This document shows, piece by piece, positions 10,662 to 23,600 of a stretch of DNA of 64,000 bases. A program made the translations under genes and the position numbers. Position 1 is the stretch's first letter, and every line of letters starts with the position of its first letter. Below the pieces are notes generated by a model that worked only from the letters and a program-made list of their open reading frames with translations, made no database searches and was not told the origin of the DNA. Origin of the DNA: Morella rubra (lineage: Eukaryota; Streptophyta; Magnoliopsida; Fagales; Myricaceae). The DNA is taken from NCBI GenBank assembly GCA_003952965.2, contig CM025852.1, positions 5,619,209-5,683,208 of the forward strand. Direction: 5' to 3'.

Positions 10662-12652
10662 ATGGTGAAACTCATGAAGAAATGCAGAACAATGGAAGCC
10701 TGTGCTTCTTATGGGGCAATGGTGTTAACTCAGTTAGCATATGGCGGAGCAAATATCCTAACGAAAATTGCCCTAGAAAAAGGACTCAATCAATTAGTCT
10801 TTGTGGTTTACCGGCATATTATTGCCATGCTTTTGTTAGGCCCCTTCGCTTATGTAATTGAAAGGTTAGCTACCCTTGTCATGACCAGCCTTTTATTGAT
10901 GTTTGTGTTTTTGCTTCTTTTTCTTAGTTACTCATTTTTCCCCACCTTGAGAGTGGGAAATCCGTATGGTCCACTTTCATCTGATCTAGATCATATGCAT
11001 GCCTTTTTAGTTGACGGTTGGTTGCCAGAGGATCTAAGAAATTCTTTCCCATGGTGTCTTTTCTTGCAAAGCAGGAAACATCGTCCTTCACTTTCCTTCC
11101 CTGTGCTGACAAAGATTTTCTTGCTCGCGTCACTTGGGACTACAATCCATCTGAATGTGTATTATGCTGGTTTATCATACATTTCTCCTACAGTTGCAAG
11201 TGCCTTGAGTAATGTTATTCCTAGTCTGACATTTGTACTAGCGGTTATACTCAGGTAACTCTACCTAATTCCCTCATGGACAAACGTTTAACTTTAGTGC
11301 AAATTCACCAGATTCCTCTCTAGTCATGATTTTCTTGCATCTCTCTGATGAAGGATGGAGACAGTGAACATAACAAGTGCTAGGGGACAAGCTAAGGTGT
11401 TGGGTACACTTATTTGCATTGTTGGGGCACTTTCTTTTACCTTCTGGAAAGGGAGATGCCTGATAAATGGCTTCGTGCACAGGCCCCTCATAAACATCTG
11501 CGGCACCAGTACCGACGGGTCTGCTTGTGAGTTGAGCCATGGCAAGGATAACTGGATCAAGGGTTCTGCACTTATTCTGACCAGTCACATAGCATGGAGT
11601 GGATGGTTGATTCTCCAGGTGATGAACTATTTGATACTGCGCAGAAAAACTACGAAAAACTCCAATCTTTGTTCTACCTTTTTTAATTTGTTCATCTTTG
11701 GCCTACTCGTTCTCACTTTCACAGGCAGTGGTCTCAAAAGTCTACCCAGCTCGATTATCTTTGAACGTTTTGATTTGCTTCTTTGCATCATTGCAATCTC
11801 TTTTCCTCGCCCTATTTTTTGCAAGGAATCCAATTCTATGGAAGCTGGAATGGAACGTGCAGCTATTAACCATCATCTACTCTGTGAGTGCTTGTTGACA
11901 ACTATGGGATACGATTCATTTGAACCTCAAACACTACCAAGTCTTCATCTGTTCCTGCTTACTTTGTAATAGGGAGTGGTGATCTCGGCACTAGCCTACT
12001 ACCTGCAAACATGGTGTATCAGTAATAAGGGACCAGTCTTTGCAGCAATGTTTAGTCCTCTACTCCTAATTGTGGTGGGGTTATTCTCAGCGATTGGCTT
12101 TGCAGAGCGAATACACTTGGGCAGGTGGGCTATAAGAAAAGTTCTTTCTTGCATTTGCAAGTTACTACCTTTTTCTCAGATAATCACAATTTGGTTTTGC
12201 TTGTGTCAACCTAAGCAACCACATTTTTTCTCTTTCTATTTGTTGGGGAGATGAACACCTTGGGGAATCTCTTAGTGGGCTCATAATATAACATATAGGG
12301 ACACCACTTAACCTAAAAGGTTAAGTCCACAGTTTTGGGCCTAACTATACTATATTAATTACTCACACTTATAACTTCTTTCCAATGTGGGACAACCTTC
12401 TTACACGTGCATATTCAACACTATTCTAGTACCATTACAATGAAATGCTATTAATCACAATTAGGTCTTCCCAGCTTGGTAGGAGCGTTTCTCATCATTT
12501 TAGGTCTCTACTGCGTACTTTGGGCTAAAAAAGCAGCAAATCCTGTCAATGGCCTGCCAGGGAATGAAGGAAAAGGCTTCAAGGATAACAGACTGCTGCA
12601 GATTTCCATCAACAAGACAGAAATGAATTGTGGTACAAACGAAAGCAAATGA
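10662..12652 (+). CDS. WAT1-related (nodulin MtN21/EamA-type) transporter
   Basis: Plant drug/metabolite-transporter family membrane protein with two EamA domains (PF00892) and normally ten membrane spans; the founding member WAT1 exports auxin from the vacuole, but the substrate of this paralog is unknown. Six exons fit together with GT-AG introns and conserved phases: 10662-10864, 11075-11254, 11354-11618, 11725-11883, 11973-12124, 12475-12652. The joined frame is 1137 nt, 378 codons plus TGA, the usual family length, with no internal stop. Hallmarks are TQLAYGGANILTKIAL in exon 1, SPTVASALSNVIPSLTFVLA in exon 2, the NWIKGSALIL block in exon 3, ALAYYLQTWCISNKGPVF in exon 5 and GAFLIILGLYCVLWAKK in exon 6. 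The first ATG is used; later ATGs at codons 5 and 11 are possible. It is transcribed towards the CAD1 pseudogene. Confidence 0.92.
12240..12420. repeat. Dispersed-repeat-like segment in WAT1 intron 5
   Basis: Intron 5 (12125-12474) is the longest intron of the gene. It contains CCTAAAAGGTTAAGTCCAC and a TTCCAATGTGGGACAACC block that resemble the end of a common plant interspersed repeat. The element class was not determined and no boundaries or target duplication were found. Confidence 0.35.
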
Positions 12653-13445
12653 TAGAGGTGCACTTCTTGGAAATAAATCGATGATTGCATGATGACCATT
12701 AGTTATTACTTACAGCTCCAAGTCATGCTGAGATGTAGTTTTCTGTGTAGAGTTCTTAATGGACAAAGTTTTTACATACTTTTATTGGAGCTGCTGGGTA
12801 AATCGCCATAGATACATAGTTTAATTACTTTGCAAGTAAACATTGAAATGTTCAACATCACTAAAGATAAAGCACTCGAGGAATTTGCAGCTGATCCAGA
12901 GCTTTCATTAGTGATGGTGGATGCCCCTAGCTTTATGAACCAACAGAACAATATGAGCAAAAGAGAGATGCCCATCCGTACGCCTTTGAGTTGTACAGAC
13001 TGACCAGCGTACAGGGTAAATGTTGCCACTACCTGTGGTCATTTTATCCTTTGAACCACTTCTTTGATCTCCTAGGAACAAAATAAAAGAATACAATCCT
13101 AAGCAGACACAAGTATAAGCATGAATAGAGTATCAAAAACACTTTTTGAGGATATTGATTACTGAAAACACCATATGATCAGTTTCGACCGCTGGAAACA
13201 AAAGCAATTTCATTACTAGCAGAGAAAGCAGATACAACCCAAACTCATTTCCAATGCCACACGTACTATAGGCAGATGATCGGACTACATATCAATACGT
13301 AGAACTGAATGCCCTGCCACTCAGCTGTGAAACATCACCAGTAACTTTATTCTTGGAGTTTCTATCTGCTCCTAAATCCATGGAATCCACGTTACCTTAT
13401 TCATGTATCTATTGGAGAAATGAAATTCGTCTTTTCCATATGGTA
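12653..13445. other. Intergenic between convergent WAT1 and CAD1 genes
   Basis: This should hold the two 3' untranslated regions. Short frames on the minus strand (12772-13029, 12908-13096) show no known domain. No terminator-like or repeat structure was recognised. Confidence 0.5.
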
Positions 13446-15862
13446 TCAATTCAGAGAGTTTTCAACGTCAATCACAAACCGGCACTTGACATCTCTCTTT
13501 ATCAACCTTTCAAGAGCTTCATTTGCATATTGAATTGGGATCACTTCAATCTCAGGATAAATTCTGTGAGCAGCGCAAAAGTCTACCATGTCTTGTGTCT
13601 CTTTAGTACCTCCGGTTGCACTACCGGCAACAGTTATCCTATCTGCCAAGAGGCAAGTGCATGGAGGTCATTAGACTGGCACTTCTGTAACCTACCAACT
13701 CACCAAGCTACCATTATAAACTCTAGTCTGAAATGGCCAATTTACCTCGTAAAAGGCTTACTCCCCTCAACTTGACTTATCTAAGAGCACCCACCAGGAC
13801 AAGGACACCAGCAACCTTTAAAAGTGACATATATGGATCAAATGGGTGATCACCAGATGCTGTGTCAATTATGAAGTCTAATGACTTAGCCAGGGCCTGA
13901 AGAAATATATGGAGCAACAGGAAGGAACATCAATCCAACAAAAAAACCAAACCCTTAATCAACGTTTAAATTGCATATGCACCCAAAGAAACAAAAAGAA
14001 GACTTGTGCATCTTACCGCCATCTGCTCTTGGTCAGATGAAATCACAAATCTGTCTGCACCAAGTAGACTCAGGGTTTCCTCTCTCTTGGATATGCTTGT
14101 GCTGAAAACTGTGACGTTCAACCCAAAAGCCTTCCCAAACTTCACTGCCATGTGACCAAGACCACCAAGGCCAATCACTCCTAGAGATTTACCAGGTTGA
14201 TTCATCTTATGGCGCATCATGGGAGAGTAAACAGTAATTCCAGCACAAAGCAAAGGAGCAGCTGAAGCCAATGGATAGCTGTTTGGAATCGTAAAGAAGT
14301 AACCGTAATTCAAGACCAAAGTAGTATACTCATCAAGTGAATAGGTGACATTTATGACATCAACACTTCATTAATCAGTAACTCTGAATTTCATTTCTCT
14401 GAAATCCACACGGTACAGATAGGACACTAAAATCACAGATTTCCTCCCAACTACTGTAGCACTGTAGCACAATTTCTACTATTCAATTTCCTTGTCATCT
14501 TATACACGTCAGAGATACAATCAGTTCTTGCTGATCCGACTCCTGAGGATCTAGGGAACACAGATGCTGGTTCCCTCTTCCCACCAGCTTCTCAATTTTT
14601 TCAGGTGCGTGAACAAGACAGGAATCAAAAAATTGCGACAAATAATCCAGAGTATACTCTGTAATTCTGAACACAGTATTGAATTTACAGCATCACAAGA
14701 TACTTGCCTTTCATTGACAACAATGTAATTGGAGTACCCTCCTTTTGTGATTGTGCCATCAACATCGATGCTGTTAAAAGTGAAAACAGCCCCCTTTACA
14801 CACAATGAACTTCTACTTCATCATTACAATGCTCACAGTCTCTGCATTAGTTAACAAAAGTTCCCACCCCAACAGGGTCGCCAACTTTGAAACGGTGGAC
14901 ATCGGGACCAACCTCTTTCACAATTCCAACAATCTCATGCCTGACACGCGAATGATCATTGAGGCATTAGTCAACATAAGTATCGCAGATCCTCTTGAAC
15001 TCCTTAAATCGTTGCACATACCCTGGCACTAAAGGATACTTCGAGTTTCCCATTTCGTTCCTGGTCAGAAGCACATCGGCATAACAGATTCCACAGTGCG
15101 TTATTTTTATAGAAATGTCATCTCTTCCAACAGCCCTGAATAGATTTTCCCAATCTTTTAACTGGAATATTTATTATACAACATATTATCAAGCAGAACA
15201 GTTCATCATGCAATTTTCAATGTCTTCTAGATCGTATTTATGGTAATCAAGCAACAAGTCACAAGATGTGCCTGGTTGTCCTTGTTAACAATCATCTAGA
15301 AGAATCACCATTTGAATGTATAGAAACCTATAAGCATTAAAGCATGATATGTTTCACGCAGATTTTGTATCAATAAGTGAACTCATCCGTTCTTTTCTTT
15401 TTCTAGGACTATCAATGAGTGAAATTGCCTAATATCCGAATGCTCCAAAGGACTTCTAAGTCCAGACTTGACCAGACGACGCAGATGCTACTGAGTGTAT
15501 CATATATCTTGAGCAAAACACAAGTGTGAACAATCGTATAGGTTTCACCACTCATGCTTAAAATAAACCAGCCTGCATTTTTCTTCTTTCTCTACGGGGT
15601 GAAAATAAGATTTGAATATACGCCAAGAAAATGCAATTATCTTCTTGCTTGGATACATAGTGGCAACTAACGGAGACTGATGCTATAACAAGCACGCTTC
15701 CTCTTGATTCTTTAATCGAGTGCTCGACTTCTTTGTTTTTCTTTCCTCAAGAAGAACAGTAACAGAAAACCTACGGCTGAATTTGTAAGGGGAGAGAAGT
15801 CCAGATGCATCTCTTGCCGCCCATCCAAGGCAGTCTACTGCATTTGCACTTGCAGAGGTCAT
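13446..15862 (-). pseudogene. CAD1-type cinnamyl alcohol dehydrogenase, broken copy
   Basis: Medium-chain zinc alcohol dehydrogenase of the plant CAD family, closest by eye to the Arabidopsis CAD1 (At1g72680) type; intact members reduce hydroxycinnamaldehydes with NADPH. Six exons are traceable: 15771-15862, 15022-15135, 14708-14940, about 14017-14302, 13746-13896, 13446-13642. They give about 356 residues, the family length. Visible motifs: [26 protein letters not shown] (catalytic zinc), VPGHEIVGIV, CxxCxxC structural zinc site, [20 protein letters not shown] (nucleotide binding), and [10 protein letters not shown] at the end. Damage: TAA at 14847-14849 just before the structural-zinc cysteines, a 2-bp TG insertion near 14798-14804, no AG acceptor before exon 4 (about 14303), and TAA at 13777-13779 in exon 5. 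Intron 3 has a GC donor (AAG|GCAAGT). Sequencing error could explain one of these but not all. Confidence 0.85.
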
Positions 15863-16654
15863 TGTTGTATATCAGGCAGTGAACACCAGTTTTCTTATAA
15901 CAAAAGGAGCTTAAAAAAGAAAAAGAAGAGAAGAAGAATAAGATCAAGGAGAAGTCCATCAGCGTTGTAGGCATCATCCACTTCAAAAATATAATAGGGA
16001 TTATTTAAAACAATGAACCGCGGTATTTGGATCTCCCTTCAATCTTATGAAGTTCTATTAACAGAAACCTTGTGTTATATGAACTGATAAAGGAGGAGAA
16101 ACATCAGAAAGAGCCATAAACTTTCATGACGAACTGATAGCTGGAACGAGACTGGAAAGGATGAAATTGTATCGTGAAGGAGGAGACTAACCATGAGTGA
16201 CGAGGCCGTAGAGAGCGATAAACAGACAGACGGAGAGATAGTATGCTGTAGATGCTATAGACTTGCAGAGTGTAATGGGAGATTGAAGTTTGTTCTAGCT
16301 GGGATACTCCTCTATCAACTATTTATAACAGTAACTGATATTCAAAACAAGTGCTCATCACGCTTCCTGATGAACAAACAGACCGCGTATGCAGTGACGT
16401 CCATCCTGCAATCGAAACTACTGGGTCAAGTAAAGGTGCAACAAGTCCTCACTTCTTAGTTCTTTATTTGTGGATGTCAATTTTCATGAGTCTACCGTTC
16501 TTTGACTTCCATTGTTTCCGCAATCTGACGGGATCCAAGTTCTGACACAGCGAAAATGTTCGCTGTAATAAAATGTTGCACGTACGTACCGGTCCCAACT
16601 AGCTAGCCTTTGCATTGCAATTTATTTATTTATTTATTCCATCAAAACGACTTA
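15863..16654. other. Upstream region of CAD1 pseudogene to contig end
   Basis: Ordinary plant-like sequence with no recognised gene. A frame at 16193-16459 (+) has no similarity known to me. TTTA-type microsatellite sequence (16619-16638) lies just before the assembly gap. Confidence 0.5.
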
Positions 16655-17654
16655 NNNNNNNNNNNNNNNNNNNNNNNNNNNNNNNNNNNNNNNNNNNNNN
16701 NNNNNNNNNNNNNNNNNNNNNNNNNNNNNNNNNNNNNNNNNNNNNNNNNNNNNNNNNNNNNNNNNNNNNNNNNNNNNNNNNNNNNNNNNNNNNNNNNNNN
16801 NNNNNNNNNNNNNNNNNNNNNNNNNNNNNNNNNNNNNNNNNNNNNNNNNNNNNNNNNNNNNNNNNNNNNNNNNNNNNNNNNNNNNNNNNNNNNNNNNNNN
16901 NNNNNNNNNNNNNNNNNNNNNNNNNNNNNNNNNNNNNNNNNNNNNNNNNNNNNNNNNNNNNNNNNNNNNNNNNNNNNNNNNNNNNNNNNNNNNNNNNNNN
17001 NNNNNNNNNNNNNNNNNNNNNNNNNNNNNNNNNNNNNNNNNNNNNNNNNNNNNNNNNNNNNNNNNNNNNNNNNNNNNNNNNNNNNNNNNNNNNNNNNNNN
17101 NNNNNNNNNNNNNNNNNNNNNNNNNNNNNNNNNNNNNNNNNNNNNNNNNNNNNNNNNNNNNNNNNNNNNNNNNNNNNNNNNNNNNNNNNNNNNNNNNNNN
17201 NNNNNNNNNNNNNNNNNNNNNNNNNNNNNNNNNNNNNNNNNNNNNNNNNNNNNNNNNNNNNNNNNNNNNNNNNNNNNNNNNNNNNNNNNNNNNNNNNNNN
17301 NNNNNNNNNNNNNNNNNNNNNNNNNNNNNNNNNNNNNNNNNNNNNNNNNNNNNNNNNNNNNNNNNNNNNNNNNNNNNNNNNNNNNNNNNNNNNNNNNNNN
17401 NNNNNNNNNNNNNNNNNNNNNNNNNNNNNNNNNNNNNNNNNNNNNNNNNNNNNNNNNNNNNNNNNNNNNNNNNNNNNNNNNNNNNNNNNNNNNNNNNNNN
17501 NNNNNNNNNNNNNNNNNNNNNNNNNNNNNNNNNNNNNNNNNNNNNNNNNNNNNNNNNNNNNNNNNNNNNNNNNNNNNNNNNNNNNNNNNNNNNNNNNNNN
17601 NNNNNNNNNNNNNNNNNNNNNNNNNNNNNNNNNNNNNNNNNNNNNNNNNNNNNN
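16655..17654. other. Assembly gap of exactly 1000 N
   Basis: A run of exactly 1000 undetermined bases, which is typical of a fixed-size scaffold join rather than a measured gap. Sequence, order and distance across it are inferred by the assembler. Long frames running through the N block are meaningless. Confidence 0.99.
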
Positions 17655-20600
17655 TAAGGCCGCAAGGGTCCCGCACAGAATTACTCGCATCCTCAACCCC
17701 CTTTCAGGCATCTGACTACCCCTATACGCCCTCCATATGGCGCCTTTATGCTTGATCACTAGAAGGACGAACGTAAGACCCACTTAAATATACCTCACTT
17801 CACTCATCCAGTACTGACAACTGACAATACCGCCATTGTTCACTATTCGGCCTCATGCCCATACCGAGCCTTACGGGGTCGCTTTCAGCATCGAGACGCG
17901 AGGGTGCCAGGCGATGCTGTAAGCCGCCTCTCATTTGGAACGTACTCTGGGTTTGCCGATGCTAAAACAAGTTGTTAGCTCGGATTGGTCTAATAAGCCC
18001 AGCCTCACCTGTTTACACGGGTGCACTGTTCAGGACCATACTCCGGAGCGCAGCCGCTACGAGTGATTACCAACTGACACCTCCTATCCTTGCAGAGCCC
18101 CAATCGCACCCTCATTCAATGTATCGCACGAACATAGTTCAGTCCACGACAACTGACGATGAACTTATCTTCCTATAGCTCTCACCCCTCCCTTACCCCG
18201 AGCTCAGCTGTACCTGTCTGCCTACAGTAAAGTTCCACAGCCTTGACCAGAAGAGCCGCGAGGAAGGGAAAACTGGCCCCCGCCTAGACGTGCATCTAGA
18301 GACTTCATATTCCGTGCCCCTACGTGGGCGCGCACCTAGAAAGTGGCCGCTCAGTGGATTGACATCGATGATGCCTGAGCGCGAGCTCGCTGAAGATCGT
18401 TCGCGCATTGATGCAGTAAATCCTGACTCCCCTTGCGACCGGTTGCGCTACCTCTGGCGTATCAACCACTTAACATGATTTTCGCGCACAGTCGCGCGAC
18501 TTATATCCAGATCACAAGCAGACGAATTATCGCGACTCTATTAGCGCTCCCGCTAAAATGTGACCTCTCATCCACACACACAACCTGTCAATAGAGGTAC
18601 TACCCACTCCAGCCGACTTCGCGCGTCTAGATACCCTGTCTAATCCCTTCTGAGATACTGTGCTCGCAACAACAATCCCCACGCACCTCCCAATCAACGT
18701 AGTGTCTAAACACTCCAAGTCGACCAGTGCTACCATAGGCTTGACACCCGACAACACCCTGACCAGGCGCTTCCCTCGCGCCACCTACATTGAAACAATG
18801 ATCCCTCGACGCCACCCATGCAGAACATCTAATAGTGTTACAAGAGCTCACAATGAATGGTCACGTCGCACTCCCGCACGTAGGCAACAGCGCCGTATCG
18901 CAGTGAAATTTCGCTCTCGCTAGTAATCCACTCAACCCGCTAACCCGCAAGGCCATACAGCAGTGACTTTGAGGACCCCCACTCAAACTGCGTGACTAAT
19001 CTTCTTTGTAACCAACTTCTTGCCTGCCAAATCCAGTCACACCTCCCCACTGCCCAGATCGTCCGGGTCCTTCTACAGCCCGCATTAGGGCAAAGACTAT
19101 ACGAAAAAAGCTACTTTGCCACTATCTAATCCCCGTCTAGCGACGCCCGTGACTAATGTCAACCAGCAGTCATCTACTCACGCCTGCACGCCCACTCACA
19201 CTGACTCCTCTTGACCGCTGTTTAAATCATGTCTTTCCTGAGTGCATAACCCTGATTATCCGCTGCTTGCTGGCGGCATTTATGGGGAAAAGCCTGCAGA
19301 AGCTTGACGGCCTCACCCCATATACCCCCGTATACCTTCGAAAAGCTTCCTCACCGACTCCACTTACCCGTCTACCTTCTCAGCCGCCTAGTATCTGGAC
19401 TCGTCACCCCAGGCCTCATGAATGTTCAGACCGTACCGTCCACCCCCACTCTTCCTAAGCGATAGCCAGTAGACTAGGAGTGCGCACTTACCGCCCTCGT
19501 CCTAGAACACTACACAGGACAAGTGTCCTAATTCCACTCGGCTTGTGACGTCAACACGTTCCCCTTGCGCGCCAATGGTCACCGCTGCGCAAATATGCTA
19601 AACTAACAGCGTCAACGGTGGCATCCTGGCGTTTCCCTAAGTGCCTGCCCGGCCACTGTCGAAACCGACCGCACATGCCCTGCATGTACCACCGAGCACG
19701 CCACCCGTGCGTTATTAATCGACCCGCGAGACCACACAGCCGTGCACCGACGCGCTCTCGTCATGTAATCACTCAAAGCGTGCTCAGTGTACGCACCCGC
19801 CCTCCCCTTAACCAGCATCCGGCTCAAAGGAAAGCTGACTACACCAAGCGCAGTACCGCATGTAACCACATATCCTGCCTTTCCCAAGCCACACCACACC
19901 GTCTATCAAGCCCCCTCCACGCATACCGTCTAAAGCGCAGAAACGCAACAACACCCACTCTCATCCAACGACATCAACAGTCGCAAACGAGCGCAATAGG
20001 TTACAGCTGGCCCAAGTCCGTGACTTCCAACCCTATTCGATTTCTTCGGTAGACAGATTCCATCCACGCAAGCGCGACCTCAATCCTGCTTCGCGAAGTC
20101 GGTCCGCGCGATAGGTTTGTCTACGCGAGGTCTAATATCGCGATCTCTTCATTAGCTGAATAATATTCAGCCTCATCTAGCCTATCTTGACGCCCGAGGA
20201 GGTTCGATTATATAAAGCCGCGGCGGCCCTCTCCTAAGTCGTATTCTTACCTGGACTACCGCGCCTTAAGACCTACGAGGCTACACTTTGCATACCTCGG
20301 ATCACATCCTCATCGTCTAGGGCTGCAAGATCACTTCTCCGCTGCTTCAATTTCCGCCCTCTACGCCCACTCACCACCCCCTTTGCTGAGTTCACGCCCG
20401 GCGCCGCTCGCTTCGCCACCATTTCGCATCGAAAGACACACGCCGCTAAACCACATTCCCCGCACCTTCGAGCGGATCAGTGGAACGACACAAGAGGATT
20501 CGCCTAACTGATTCCTAGTGCGCCGCCACTGCACCCGGTATTTAGTTAACATATCTCCACAGCAAGACCATCATCTAATCTCCGACCATAGTCTGCCCTG

Positions 20601-23600
20601 CTGTCTACCGCCTGTAATTGCACACCTGAGTGTTGTTGTTATTTTTTCATTACCTTACGCGTAAGAACGCCTACACAGTACCTCGTGCTACATCATAGGC
20701 CACCGCCCCGGCCACGCTATATCAGTCACCAAATTCACGAGATTATCCCCCCCGCCCCGATAACGCCATCACGCAGCACCCTCGTCTCCCTTGGCCACCC
20801 ATATTCCGATATCCTCTAACGAAATTTTAACCCACCAAAGGTTCTGAGTTCCCTCTAAGCCCATCAGTCTCCCTTAGCCGCATGTCACACCCAAAGCTAA
20901 ATCCCCAACCCGAGACACCTAATCCCTTTGCCCATGCGCCCGTTCCCAACAAGTCTCCCGACGACTATACTTTATGACCCGACCCGCCATTCCTTACGCA
21001 GCACTTTCATACTACGATAAAGGCCTGTATAAACTGCTCGACACGTGGCTTGCTCACGGCGACGCCACCACATCCTAATAATGTAACTGGGCTTCACCTG
21101 GACGTCGCCCTCGACCACGGTAGCGAATCGCACGCCGTCGGCTCCGTCACTGCTTCTTCAGTGCAGCTGTCAGATATCGAGCCCCACTGTCGCGATAGCT
21201 CCCCTCGCGCGCATTCGACTTCCAGTGTTAAACTGAACTACCCTTTACGGTTTTCGTTGACCCGTGCCATTGCTCTGAAAGCTCACGTTTCCTGCCCATC
21301 TGGAAGAGCCCCCGGCGCAACCATCTCCCAGGCTGTTGGTATTCTTCTAGCTCCAGGCCGAAAGTACATACCCCTCGTGCTACGCGAATCAGTACCCTAC
21401 CCTTATCACCGAAATACATTACTTATCAATCAAAGGTACCTCTGCCCGCGAGTCTAGCTACGACTCGCCGGACCTCTAGTTGTTTCGAACACTACGATTT
21501 CTTCCTAGACGCCGAATAAAGGTGCCAGAAGCTCCACCTATGGCCCGTCAGTGTGACCTAAATGGCGACTGACCGGTAGTGAGTGCGAACCGCCTATACG
21601 CACATATCTCACGCCTGTGGTCATAGCCCTGCCGGTATCACTCTTGTACCCGGGCCCGATAGTCTTCAACGCCACTTGATCGCTATGTAGGCCCCATTGC
21701 TTGTCTGGTCGCGGAGTCTGTCCCCCTACCACCCCAGTCACACTTACCTGCTCAGCGCAACGACCCCCTCACTACTCCTCCTTCCTTTCCACAACGCATT
21801 ACAGTCATAACTCCCCTATATGAAGTGCTTCCGGGCTGCTGTAACTGAACACCTACCTGCCCCGTATACAAGTTCACACCCTGATATACGGACTAAGCAT
21901 CTACGAAGGGCCAGTAAGACCGAAAGCTACCTGTATTAGGTTCACTACCCATCTTCACTATATCCGAGAAATGTTCACCGTATTCAATCCTGACAACCCC
22001 CGAGATCAGCCAGTCCCAACCTCGACAAGTAGTTCACCCTCACCTGCCTGCAAGAACTATGTCGTCTGCTCGTCTACTATCTCTGCGTAGTCAGAGTTAT
22101 ACAACCAGTGAAGGAGTCTCGCATTGGTCGCGTGCCCGCGTACCCATATGACGCAAACCACCCATGGCGCGACGCAGCTCACACCAACCTTCTACGAGCA
22201 CCGTCGAGCGCCCCCTCCCTGTGTATGCTCCCGTCGGCGGTGCGCTTAGAGAGCACAGCCCTCACAGAGTCCCTCAGATCAATATTTCGCCCCTCCCGAA
22301 ATAACCCGCGCGCACCGCCCGCACAGTCTAAAAGGTACACGAAATGCTCAGACCTAGCTGTAGCACTGCCTGCCAACCCTTGAGCAAGTCCATCAGTAAA
22401 TTCATGCCGACCTTGCAATTAAAGCCCAATTGGTTTTGTCCGTCTTTAGCCAGAGTGCACAATACGCACCGCGTTTGCGGACCAGGGCCCAGGCGCTCAT
22501 ATGACCATCCCGAAAGATCCCACGTCCCCTCAATGCCCACCTAACTGGCCCCACGCTCGGATCGACACTTAAGCCCCAAACAGATCCTAGTGCTTGAGTA
22601 ACCCCATACGTCCCTCCAACTAGACCATCTCCGAAGACACATATCGCGCGAACTACGTGGCACCAACGGAGAACCGCATGCCCATGAACACCTGCTATTG
22701 TTCCCGGCTGTGACCGCGAGTTGACCCCCGTATCCCACGACAAATGACAGCCTGAGCCTCGCCTAATAGAGCCGTGGCATCCGAAATCGTCCATCCCGAT
22801 CTGTTATCCCATACCCATAGATACACCCGGGCCATGATTACACTATCTATCCTACGTCGCGTCATAGACGTTAGCACCCGCGCACATACTCACCTACGGT
22901 TTCTGCGGCAACCGGAGACAGATACCGGACCTCACAAACCTGACGACAGTTAATGAACCAAGTTCCATTCAGTACCTGCTTCGAGGTTGCAGTGGTCCTG
23001 AAGCTAATCCTCCACACCCAAGACCCTGACCAGCTTCAGTACCACTTAACCTTAGCGTAACAAGCTCTCATGGACGGCTTAAAAACTAAACAACTTGCTT
23101 CGCTTACCGCGCTAAAGTATCGCAGCCTGGTCGGTCGCTGCCCTCCTCATCACAATCTACTACTGACGATGAGCCTCAAAGCAACTAGTCGCGGGCAATG
23201 CGCGTAAACTCATATCCCCAGAAGTCAATATCTCACGTCCGCCACTCGCACGAATATGAACCTGAGAACTGACCAACTGACAACTGTTAGTGCGGTCAGA
23301 GATCACGCCGCGCCCCGCATAACACAACTACAACTGAGCTACAATCTTGACTGGCAGGGCAGGCAGCAACATCTCCCGCTAAGGCGACATCCATAAATGC
23401 AGGACGACGTTTTATCTGTAGGCGACTATTACATTCCTCGTCTCCCGATCAGCGTGCACCAGGGATTATCTCAGTCTCATCACTCAGCCAACCGAAATCG
23501 CCGACCCAGTCATCCGCCTCAGTCGACTCGTCAAGACTCTGCTGCTCCTAGCGAAATATCGTAAACCGCTAATCTCACAACCCTTATTGCAATTAAGAGA

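Noticed and set aside
12772..13029. Minus-strand frame with a hydrophobic segment downstream of the CAD1 pseudogene
   Set aside because: No homology recognised; lies where 3' untranslated regions are expected.
16610..17783. Very long open frames across the gap
   Set aside because: They consist of translated N; only a few real residues at either end.
19618..20052. 144-codon open frame in the anomalous block (also 21050-21457 and 29392-29808)
   Set aside because: Same compositional effect; no start context, splice sites, codon bias or homology recognised.
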